A DNA stretch of 64,000 bases from Zygaena filipendulae (taxonomy: Eukaryota > Arthropoda > Insecta > Lepidoptera > Zygaenidae): positions 9,481,658-9,545,657 of the forward strand of contig OU015668.1 in the NCBI GenBank assembly GCA_907165275.2. Reading direction: 5' to 3'. The notes beneath the pieces are model-generated. The model ran no database searches and was not told the origin of the DNA. It saw nothing but the letters and a program-made list of their open reading frames with translations. Below, one piece after another: positions 22,411 to 31,152 of this stretch. How positions within the stretch are numbered: the first letter of the stretch is position 1; every line of letters starts with the position of its first letter. The translations under genes and the position numbers were made by a program.

Positions 22411-22885
22411 CTATACTAATATTGTAAACAGCAAAAGTTTGTGAGTTTGTGACGTTGTAGGGGGTAATCTCTGGATCTACTGAACCGATTTTGAAAATTA
22501 TTTCATTTATAAGAAGCTACAGTGATCCTGAGTATCATAGGGTACTTTTTATTCCGGAATTCCTGCGGAAACTCCGAATTTCTCGCGGGTAAAACGATCT
22601 AAAGCTATCTCTGGATCTAATGAACTGATTTAAAAAATTCTTTCACTTATAGGAAGCTACAGTGATCCTGAGTGACGAAAAGTACTTGTTATCCCGGAAT
22701 TCCCGCGGGAAATCCGGAGATTGTGAGTTTTGTGAGGTTTTAGGGGGTGATCGCTGGATCTACTGAACCGATTTTGAAAATTCTTTCACTTATAGAAAGC
22801 TAAAGTGGTTTTGAGTACTTTTTATCCTGAAATTCCCGCAGGAACTCCGAAATTATCGCGGGTGAAAACGTGAGGATGAACTAGT
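22411..22885 (+). mobile_element. Tandem Helitron array (three repeated 3' modules)
   Basis: One 5' end ('tatactaatattgtaaac') is followed by three successive copies of the block 'ctggatctactgaaccgatt' to 'cccgcgggaactccg'-type sequence (starting near 22470, 22605 and 22750), ending 'gatgaactagt'. Only the last module has the terminus. Confidence 0.75.
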
Positions 22886-23130
22886 GTTATGTAAACTTAA
22901 ATAAGGTAATTACATCACACTCTTTAAATTATGAATAATTTCAACCAGTCAATCGAATCAGAAATCCCAAGAGTTGTTGAATCTTGGCAAAATTATTATT
23001 GGGTACTTCCAAAATCAAATGCGGTAAAACCTGGCAGCCGTTACTTAATTACAATACGAGGAAAATACAGAAAGCAACTCCATATTATGTATATTGTATA
23101 GCCACACTGACCGTCAGTGTGTATCTCGAT

Positions 23131-23166
23131 TATAAAACACTAATAAACCAACTTTGGCGTTCAGTT
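23131..23166 (+). promoter_or_regulatory. TATA box plus arthropod initiator
   Basis: TATAAAA at 23131-23137 is followed by the consensus initiator TCAGTT at 23161-23166, placing the initiator A (23163) 32 bases from the first TATA base, the canonical spacing. A weak DPE-like CAACG sits at +28. The region is not part of any repeat seen in the window. Confidence 0.6.
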
Positions 23167-23257
23167 TCACGAATATCATCGAGCCAGTGCAACGTGCGCA
23201 GGGGACTCTTCCTCCGTTCAATTAATTTCTCAATCGACAGTTCTATCCATTAAATTG
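23163..23257 (+). other. Candidate non-coding first exon
   Basis: Runs from the initiator to a strong splice donor ('aaattg' then GTAAGTAAATG at 23258). It is 95 nt long and contains no ATG, as expected of a 5'UTR exon. The nearest good acceptor downstream with a coding continuation is at 26334. The join is inferred. Confidence 0.5.
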
Positions 23258-23439
23258 GTAAGTAAATGCGTGATTTGATACAAATCGGTTTAGTGAAAAA
23301 AGTGCGGGAGTCATTGTGTGAATTTTTTAGTCCTGCCCGGGTGTAAGGTACCTAAGTACGCTACAATGTAGAGATCGAGCAAAAAGCACAGTGTAGGTAA
23401 GAATGTCATTTTTTTTTTTAAATCAGTGGCTTTATCATG

Positions 23440-23715
23440 TTTCAGCCGCGTTAATTTCGGAGATCTCGCGGGTATTCCGGGATAAAAGTACTCGATAAGC
23501 TTTTGTGTACTGACCTTATACAACGTGTAGTATGCAAAATTTTATGCAGTTTCACCCGCATCAATTTCAGAGTTCCCGCAGGAATTCCGGGATAAAATTA
23601 ACGCATGTTCCTTTCTGTATCCCTGACAATGCGCATGCGAAATTTCATGATCATCGGTCGAGCCGCTAAAGCGTGAAAGCTTAACAAACAAATTTTCGCA
23701 TTTATCATAATAAAG
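23440..23715 (-). mobile_element. Two Helitron copies in tandem
   Basis: Two reverse 3' modules ('cggagatctcgcgggtattc' and 'cagagttcccgcaggaattc') share one 5' end ('aaagcgtgaaagc', 'catttatcataataaag'). Confidence 0.7.
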
Positions 23716-24090
23716 ATGGTAGGTACTTGCTGATGTGATGACAGATAAACAAAAACAATATAAATAAGTGAGAAATGAGAGCTTTTGTTGTAGTGGTAAA
23801 TAGAGAAGTTCAAATAGTTTGAAGGAACAAAAAAAACGCTTTAAGAGTAAGGTAAACTGAATTTTAAAAGTAATTATCTAGGATCAGAGTCCTAGTCAAG
23901 ACCAAGCGAGCCCCAACTTGATGTGGTTGCATCGTCTTTTTTAATTGTAGAGTTCCCATGGCCGTCTTCCCATTCATCGCATTGTCATCAGAACCACATA
24001 ATAATTATATACCTACAAAGTTTTATTTTATTTCATTTAAGATTTTATTTTATTTTATTTCGTAGCCGTAGCTAAGCTACGTGTTTCACT
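23716..24090. other. Spacer without a gene
   Basis: Unique sequence around 23880-24000 ('aagcgagccccaacttgatg'), then ATTTT-rich repeats at 24020-24060. No exon seen. Confidence 0.3.
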
Positions 24091-24379
24091 ATTCTAATAT
24101 ATATAAATCACGTGTCACGTTGTTTGTCCGCGATGGACTCCGAAACTACTGAACGGATTTTGATAAAATTTTGTAACCATTTATAATAATATGGTCCAAC
24201 TTAAAAGATAGGATAGTTTTTATCCTGGAATTCCCGCGGGAACTCCGGCACTAATGCGGGGAACAGTTAACCACCGCAAACTACTGTCGGGGTACAAAGA
24301 AGGACATAGAGTACTTTTTCCCGTAACCTCCGCGGGAACTCCGAAATTACCGCGGATGAAATCGCGCGGGACAGCTAGT
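24091..24379 (+). mobile_element. Lep1-type Helitron, duplicated 3' module
   Basis: 5' part 'atcacgtgtcacgttgtttg', a first 3' module near 24225-24270 with a decayed terminus, a second at 24290-24379 ending 'gggacagctagt'. An (AT)n run follows. Confidence 0.75.
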
Positions 24380-24607
24380 ATATATATATATATTTATTGA
24401 AATGGATTTTGCCTATTTTTTTATGAGTATTTTGTTTATCAACTTACATTTTTAACGTCTTGATTTGTTTCTGATAATGGCGTAGGTAATAAATGGCGAG
24501 AGGAATATGAAAAAAAAATACGGATAAAATAATAACAGAGATGTTAACGTTTTCTTTTTGTTAACAAGTACCTAATAGTAGCAAACTATAGAATTCGAAG
24601 AAGCAAT

Positions 24608-24788
24608 CCTACTACGAATTCTATAAATGTGAGAGTGTGGATGTTTGTTACACAATTACGGATTTGGATGAAATTTGGCATGCATGTTATCTGCAGGGGT
24701 ACAGAGAAAGACATAGGGTGCTTTTTATCCCGGAATTCCCGCAGGAACTCCCAAATTTCCGCCGGTGAAACCGCGGAGCACAGCTAGT
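24608..24788 (+). mobile_element. Lep1-type Helitron, near complete
   Basis: TCCTACTACGAATTCTATAA 5' end, 'ttggcatgcatgttatctgc', 'tatcccggaattcccgcagg', hairpin and 'gcacagctagt'. Confidence 0.85.
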
Positions 24789-25012
24789 AAGCAATAAATA
24801 TATTTCTGAGTTAACACGGCCAAGCCAAACTAAAAATAGAAGATCCTCTATCAAAACGAAATACCTGAATCCGGTTTTTCTGTTATTATTTTACGCTCAC
24901 GAATTCATTGAACCACCAAAAGAAGTAGGTAACTACTAGGTCTTATACATACTTAGAGTAAGTAGGTACTTTTCATACCAACAACAGCATATCTTATCCA
25001 TTCAAATTAGGC

Positions 25013-25215
25013 CTAAGTCATTATTATAAGTAAATGTGAACTGAAGTGAAAGTGTTTGTTTGTTTGTGACGCTTGCACGCCTTAACTACACAATCATCAT
25101 GAAATTTTGCAATACACGTTTTCAGAGATACAAAAAGGATATGGGGCAATTTTATCTCGGGATTCCAGCGGGAACTGCGAAATTGTCGCGGGTGAAACCG
25201 CGGGAAAAAGCTAGT
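25013..25215 (+). mobile_element. Lep1-type Helitron
   Basis: 'cattattataagtaaatgtg' 5' part, 'cacgccttaactac', 'gggattccagcgggaactg', hairpin, 'gaaaaagctagt'. Directly followed by another copy. Confidence 0.8.
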
Positions 25216-25218
25216 GAG

Positions 25219-25443
25219 ATCCTACCAATATTATAAACGCGAAAGTTTGTAAGAATGTATGGATGGATGGATGGATGGATGGATGTTTGTTACTCTTTCA
25301 CGCAAAAACTACTAAATGGATTTAAATGAAACTTTACAATAATATAGCTTATAAATCAGATTAACACATAGGGTACTTTTTGTCCCGGAATTCCCGCGGG
25401 AACTCCAAAATTAATGCGGGTGAAACCGCGGGGCACAACTAGT
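25219..25443 (+). mobile_element. Lep1-type Helitron with (GGAT)n
   Basis: 'tcctaccaatattataaacg' 5' end, an internal (GGAT) microsatellite at 25258-25285, 'tgtcccggaattcccgcggg', hairpin, 'gcacaactagt'. Same subtype as 41129 and 44214. Confidence 0.85.
25258..25285. repeat. (GGAT)n microsatellite inside a Helitron
   Basis: About six to seven tandem GGAT units. The reverse-orientation Helitrons at 41129 and 44214 carry (ATCC)n at the equivalent place. Confidence 0.9.
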
Positions 25444-25703
25444 ATATTAACAAAAAACAACATATCAAGGCACATGATTTGTGCTGTAGGGCAATGAACG
25501 TTGAAGTCTCGAGTGTTGAAGCTCAGGAATCCTGTTTGGGAATTCCACCGCTTTTACCATTGTCCGGGTTTTACCATTTTACCAAGCAAGAACACGCTAG
25601 ACCGCTGTGTTTCAGAGTAGGTACCTACATTTGACATAACATCGAGATAATAGTTATAATCGTCATGTCCTGTAATTTCTGTAAATATCTACTTATATTA
25701 TAT

Positions 25704-26020
25704 CACTAACTGTTGCCCGCGGTTTCACCCGCTATATTTTCGGAGATCCCGCGGGAATTTCTGGATGTTGTTTATTATATCCTTTTCTGTGCCGATGACA
25801 ACGTATATAGTAAGTATTCAAAATTCAATGCAGTTTCACCCGCGTTAATTTCGGCGTTCCCGCGGGAATTCCGGGATAAAAAGTACCCTATGTCCTTTTC
25901 TGTACCCCTGACAATATATATGCAAAATTTAATGATGATCGATTGGGCAGTTAAGGCTCGAAAGCGTAACAGACAGACAGACAGAGTTACTTTCGCATTT
26001 ATAAATAATATTAGTAGGTA
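25704..26020 (-). mobile_element. Helitron with two tandem 3' modules
   Basis: 'cactaactgttgcccgcgg' terminus, a first module, then 'gcagtttcacccgcgttaat' starting a second, and the 5' end 'ataatattagta'. An in-frame reading across both modules is fortuitous. Confidence 0.8.
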
Positions 26021-26333
26021 GGGGTAAAGAGTCGAGATTTGATTTAATGTGTTTGTTTGTCATGGATAAACTCTAAAATTACTTAATCCCATTGCCTGTT
26101 TTTTTTTTTGTATAAATTCTTTAATTATAATATGTACAATAACAACAACAAAAGTTTATCTATACCTACTGGTTTGGCAATTTGGTTTACAATAAAATTT
26201 GACATATTATCTCTTATACTCAAGCATACTCTGACCTGACACATTTTTCTAACTAAATTACCATAACATAACCAAATTAACATTTAAAATAAATGATAAA
26301 TAACTGTTCTTAAAATACAATTTTTTCTTCCAG

Positions 26334-26530
26334 TCGCAGAATGAAACCGGCGACCGTATACAAGAAACCAACAAACCTGATGCCCGTACCGACTACGCCT
26401 GGCACCCCCCCGGCAGACCCCACCAACCCCCCGCCCCCCCAAAGTCCGAGCAAATAAAAAACGCAATGAACTCCTCAATTCTTCTTCAATTATGACATAA
26501 TCCTGTCAATGACAATTTTTATGAAATAAA
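26334..26530 (+). other. Exon containing the 38-residue frame and candidate poly(A) signal
   Basis: Begins after the acceptor 'ttttttcttccag' and extends through the stop codon at 26455-26457 to an AATAAA at 26525-26530. It may be a terminal exon. Confidence 0.45.
26341..26457 (+). CDS. 38-residue Pro-rich peptide, or alternative C-terminal exon
   Basis: ATG at 26341 (context GCAGAATGA) to TAA at 26455: 38 codons, beginning MKPATVYKKPTNLMP and continuing with Thr/Pro-rich sequence to a Lys. The shared VYxxxTNLMP motif and base-level similarity ('acaaacctgatgcc' in both) show it is homologous to the exon at 19848. The acceptor at 26333 would require a phase-2 donor to extend the frame upstream, whereas the exon at 19661 leaves phase 1, giving a quick stop. 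So it is not a simple swap for the 19848 exon. Joined to the ATG-free exon at 23163-23257, this ATG would be the first in the mRNA. Alternatively it is fed by an exon outside the window. No signal peptide or domain; likely disordered. Confidence 0.45.
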   Translation: MKPATVYKKPTNLMPVPTTPGTPPADPTNPPPPQSPSK

Positions 26531-27542
26531 AGCATTCGCAAAAGGAACCTTGTACGATTTTTACTTCCCAAGATGGTGCAATCTCTATTTTCAGTTTCCT
26601 GCTGGGGATAAAATGACTGCATGATGACTGGTGACCAGCCCGGTGACACTGCATGCAAATGAACTGATTCAAGTACTTTTCCACAAGTAGAGACTGCCAG
26701 CTTTTACGTACACGTATTGTGCGCGTGTGCGTGTCGTAGGTTTGACAGCGAGCTGACAGTAACTGTCAGGTGTCAGTGGATAAATGTGATAAACTTTCCT
26801 CGGAATTTACCAAGAAACTTTCACAGGATGTGAGGAGGCATGAAATTGGTGGGAAGTGGAGAGTGTCACTTCTTTAAAATAACCTATAATCTCTATTCTT
26901 TGCTGGTGACTGAAGCAACGGCAGCGTGCACGTGTTAATTGGGTAAGACTCCATCCAAATCCTTGGACCCAGGGAGGTTTATGGACAAACTTCTTTACTA
27001 AATAAACCAAATAAAAAACCCAACCTAATCTCAAGAAAATATTATTAATATGGCATCCGTACTGGAACTGAGTTCAATAACTAGTTTATTATAATTCGTA
27101 ATTTATTATAGGTACCTATGTATAGTTATACGTAATTTTTTAATAAAGGTCACGTCTACCAGACGCTGAAGGCTAGCGTCAAATAAAAACAATCCTCACA
27201 GTAATTACCAGTCAATTTACCAGTCTTAATTTGGACATCGTTTTTTTCCCCTATAATATAATGCCATTTTAACCGACGTCCCAAAAAGGAGGAGGTTCTC
27301 AATTCGACGCGTATGTTTTTTTTATTTTTTATAGTCGAGAAGGATGAATACCTAGGTTGGCAAGTAGGTAGGTACTGTAGAGGCTGAACGCTGTTCACTT
27401 CCATGTCAACACTGGTTGGTTTTAGAAGAAGTAATTAATATTTCGAATTTGAATGTTATGTCATAAATATAGATTCTATACATAAAAAAATGGACGATCG
27501 AACCTACAGGTTCCGTAATCACCAACTTTGTATCTACTGATG
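26531..27542. other. Spacer without a gene
   Basis: Unique sequence. Minus-strand open frames at 26490-27404 show no motif or splice support. Nothing further seen. Confidence 0.35.
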
Positions 27543-27830
27543 ACAAATTTTCTACTAGCAGTCGAGAGAAACTTGTCACCAGCCCCCTTAAGCTTGTCAA
27601 CTTGTTGACTGTCTAAAATCGTTACCGTATAAGAAAGGTATCGTCTTGTCACACTAGCAGTCGAGAGAAACTTGTCACCAGCCCCCTTAAGCTTGTCAAC
27701 TTGTTGACTGTCTAAAATCGTTACCGTATAAGAAAGGTATCGTCTTGTCACGTGGTCACGTAAAATCATCCAATCAAAAGTGTTAACGATTTATAGAATG
27801 TCAACCTGCCTAAGGGGGCAGTTCACTACA
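27543..27830. mobile_element. Family-C-like foldback MITE with duplicated left arm
   Basis: The right arm (27780-27830, 'gttaacgatttatagaatgt', 'ctaagggggcagtt') is inverted relative to the duplicated left arm. Compare 5971-6497. Confidence 0.6.
27554..27751. repeat. Perfect 99-bp tandem duplication
   Basis: Unit 27554-27652 is repeated without a change at 27653-27751. Each unit contains 'agcccccttaagcttgtcaa' and 'aaaatcgttaccgtataaga', words of the family-C foldback arms. Because 99 is a multiple of three, a chance open frame runs through it. Confidence 0.9.
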
Positions 27831-28214
27831 CACATGATACAACGTTCAGCAGAAATAATTGTAAAGCGCCATCTTTTGATATTCATGCACACAACTGTAA
27901 AAGAACCTTCGAACCGTAAACCGCCACCTAGGGTAACTTTAAGGAAACACTTGGATATAGTCGATATTATGATAAAATCAATATTCAAGATGTCAGCAAA
28001 AATTGCAGCGTGGTTAAATAAATATCAGTGAGATGGCAGTAGTTAACGCAAAAAAGAAGATAAATCTTTTCCTAACATAAGTAAAATTATACCTACGTAT
28101 CCGTTTTTATTATTATAAGTTCTTTTAATACAAAATAACAAAATAAATGGGGTTATTTTTACTGTTACGTATTGCCTAGTTTTATATTTTATTTTTATAT
28201 GCCAATTTGAAAAA
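27831..28214. other. AT-rich spacer
   Basis: A plus-strand open frame to 28031 starts in the MITE arm and has no recognisable content. No gene called. Confidence 0.3.
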
Positions 28215-28415
28215 GTTGAAAGTATTATAGTTATACAAACTTTGCGACCCCTTTTCATCCCCTTAGGGTTTGAATTTTCAAAAATCCTTTCTTATCGGAT
28301 GCTTACTTCATACAAAGAACAAACCCTCCAAATTTCAGGTCTCTACGATCAGCGGTTTAGGCTGTGCGTTGATCCATCAGTCATTTAGGACAAAGCATTT
28401 TATATGTACCTACCT
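28215..28415 (-). mobile_element. Helitron, second subtype, 3' truncated
   Basis: Reverse of 'cgcacagcctaaaccgct', 'gagacctgaaatttggaggg' and 'gatgaaaaggggtcgcaaag'. Its 5' end is at the right ('tacatataaaatgctttg' on the minus strand). Confidence 0.75.
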
Positions 28416-28827
28416 ATAGGTGGACGCAAAACATTTCTACATAAGTTTCTAACATAGACATAAAAACCACCATTACACAACTCTATACTTACCATAAAAC
28501 GTAACAAATTCCACTTTTTACTATTTATTTATCAGCATTAAAAACAAATGAAGGAACTAAGGCGGAACCACCGGCGCTAAAACACCCCCATTTCACTTTA
28601 TCAATAAGATCTGTGGAGGAAATTAAACGGATCAAAAATAATTTCTTCACAAATCTGATATTAATGGTAATGGTCAAGTTTAATTAGATTAATAATGGGA
28701 TAGAGTTGAAAAAAAGATTGGTGATAGATACCTATGTACCTAGAGTCTCATATCTCTATCTCCAAGTTGCAACGGCGAGAAGTGACTGGATTTGAAATTA
28801 AAGGTGAAATTATCCTACTTCCTACTA

Positions 28828-29022
28828 TCCTACTAATATTATAAATGTGAAAGTGTGGATGTTTGGATGTTGGTTACTCAATCACGCAAAAACGGCTTAA
28901 CGGATTTGGATGAAATTTGGCATGCACGTTGCCAGGGGCACAGGACATAGGGTCCTTGTTATCCCGGAATTCCCGCGGGAACTCCAAAATTACCGCGGGT
29001 GAAACCGCGGGGAACAGCTAGT
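28828..29022 (+). mobile_element. Lep1-type Helitron, complete-looking
   Basis: TCCTACTAATATTATAAATG 5' end, 'gatgaaatttggcatgcacg', 'cccggaattcccgcgggaac', CCGCGG hairpin and 'gaacagctagt'. Good reference copy for the family in this window. Confidence 0.9.
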
Positions 29023-29058
29023 AATCAATAATGTATTCGAATAAATTCAGCTCATGAC

Positions 29059-29395
29059 TATAGGCATGTTGACTAATTTTTATTTTTTAGTCCGTCTTGT
29101 AGATTATTAAAAAATATTGGACACGTTTTTTTTTCTTTTTTTACGTAATCAAAAAATAACGGCGATATATTGAGTTGGAATTTCGCGTGACGTCAATATT
29201 CTGACAGTACGGCGTGGCGGTTTTAGCGGTTAGTGACGTCACGACCCCCTCACCCTAAACTTTAATGCGCTTTATCTCTGTATATTTTAATTTATTTGAA
29301 AAAGCAAAAAATACGTAAGTATCTAATGTTTTTTTATTTTCTAACTGACGGACTAATTAGAATTTTGATTTTCAAAAGTAGTCAACATCCCCATT
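29059..29395 (+). mobile_element. Family-A MITE copy 6
   Basis: Left end slightly decayed (TAGGCATGTTGAC), right end intact. Both TGACGTCA palindromes present. Confidence 0.88.
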
Positions 29396-29570
29396 GTCAG
29401 TAGGTATTAAAAAAAAACTAATATTACAAAATCTTATTTTTTTTTATTTAAATACTTACTAACTCTAATAAAAGACTACTGAAAAATCGGAAACATGAGT
29501 AATAAAATATACCTACTAGTGGTAAATATTTAAATGACTATAAATAATTAATGAATAAATAATTGCAAAT

Positions 29571-29635
29571 GTTTGTTTCTTTTTCTTGTGTGTTGTGCTG
29601 AAATAAGTGTATTTTCTTCTTCTTCTTCTTCTATA
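29571..29635 (+). mobile_element. Retroelement 3' tail with (TTC)n
   Basis: 'gtttctttttcttgtgtgtt', 'gtgctgaaataagtgt' and a (TTC)n run. The same tail occurs at 56822-56882, which suggests the 3' end of a 5'-truncated non-LTR element or SINE. Confidence 0.5.
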
Positions 29636-29639
29636 ATAA

Positions 29640-30370
29640 GTATTATTAAGTCGCTTAACCGTTTGATATTTTATGCATTCCATGGTTGTAACCTAATAAT
29701 AAAACTGAAACTGTCAAAGAAAACATCCCTGAGATTTTAGACAAGTGGAACTTCACCAATTTCCATAGCGCTGAGAGTCGGTAATTAAAAGTCTCGGGCG
29801 ACCATAAATCTATAAGTTTTAAAAGATAATAAGTAACGATATTTTAAATTAAAATCTCCTAGCTACTTCGAGGGTTCTCCCACAATGAGTTTCAACTTCC
29901 AAGTATGAGATATTAAGATAAGAAAATAATAATTGTTATTTATTAGCAGAATTTTTATTATGAACTCGTTGTTCCCAGTTTGAGTTTCGGGAGTCCCTCG
30001 GAGACTCCTAACAGTAAAGAAAGAAAGAAATAAAGAAAAAACCAATAAAATCAGGGATAAAAAATATTATACATACTTACTAAATATTATAGGTTACAGT
30101 ACATAGAGTAATTTCATTCAAAGTTTAATTTAAATCTGTCCAGTAGCTTTTACGTGAGCCGTGTTCAAACAAACAAACCGACAAGCGGATAAACGGGCTT
30201 ATTGAACAACAAAGATGCATTCCATTACTCAATTCGCCGGTATTTCTTTCAATCGTCATTGCTTATTGTCAAATGTCAGCTATTTTATTATATTAAAATT
30301 AAAGTAATCTATCCATTTAAAATTATTATTTTTGGCTAATTAAGTTAAGTTAAGTTAAATATCAATAATG
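29640..30370. other. Spacer before the BEL element
   Basis: Unique AT-rich sequence plus a Helitron 5' relic (about 30085-30200, minus strand: 'aaatctgtccagtagctttt'). No gene. The bases TTAAT at 30371-30375 are the left target-site duplication of the BEL element. Confidence 0.4.
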
Positions 30371-30375
30371 TTAAT

Positions 30376-31127
30376 TGTACGTGCCAGATGGGCTGTCGGG
30401 CAAGTGGACTGTATGACGATTACTCTGTCCACCTGACTCGTACGTAGCTATTACTGGGTACGGAGACACAGGAATCAGAACGGCGAATGCCAGTGATAAC
30501 GCTCTTTTACTATCTAATCAGAGCGGCACTATACCCGTGACCACTAGCGTATGCAACGAGCTTAACTAGGAAATACTATATCGCGAATTGATTCTAATTA
30601 AACTTGTCTGAACTATATGACGCATTGTCTTTCTAATATTTGGCGAACTGTAAGGTTCCATTTTCAATAACTAATATTTATAACTTTTTTCTAGTGCGCG
30701 TTTTGCTAGTGTTCGCAGGAAATAAATGCAGTTTCTGTTCATTTAATTTTCACAATCTCAATTAATGTAAGCTTACCCATTGGTCACAGTCAATGGCTAT
30801 CAAAAATGACGAGTCGAGGACATCAAGCTCACTGCTATTCGTGGCTCCTATTGGCCAACGGTTTTTGCTCGCTATACTCAGCGGGCGGATGCGATTCAGT
30901 GGCCGTAAAAGCTTCTAGAAACTTTACCCTTTATTGCCAAAGTGATGGCCGCTTTTATGGGCTTGGCAATAAGGTTCAATATACAAGTTTTAGTCTATTT
31001 TAAAATTATAGGTGCACCTCTAAACCTATACAATCTTTCTATACTTATGTTGCTATACATTATTACTTATACCTAGCTTATACTATGAAGACGTCGGTTG
31101 TCTCGGGCACGTCGGTCGTCCTGCACA
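30376..31127 (-). repeat. BEL element 3' LTR (in element orientation)
   Basis: 752 bp, plus-strand ends TGTACGTGCC and CCTGCACA. A minus-strand AATAAA lies at 30930-30935. Short plus-strand frames in it (such as 30806-31003) are repeated identically in the other LTR and are not genes. Confidence 0.95.
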
Positions 31128-31137
31128 TCCTCCCGCC
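31128..31137 (-). promoter_or_regulatory. Polypurine tract of the BEL element
   Basis: On the minus strand GGCGGGAGGA directly precedes the 3' LTR (TGTGCAGG...). It would prime plus-strand DNA synthesis. Confidence 0.7.
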
Positions 31138-31152
31138 GTGCAGCGCTCGCGT

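Noticed and set aside
25713..26021. 102-codon frame with repeated residues
   Set aside because: Composed of two tandem Helitron 3' modules.
27476..27769. 97-codon minus-strand frame with an internal 33-residue repeat
   Set aside because: The repeat comes from the 99-bp tandem duplication of a MITE arm; no coding evidence.
30806..31003. 65-codon frame repeated identically at 37670-37867
   Set aside because: It lies in both LTRs, antisense to the element, and is duplicated simply because the LTRs are.
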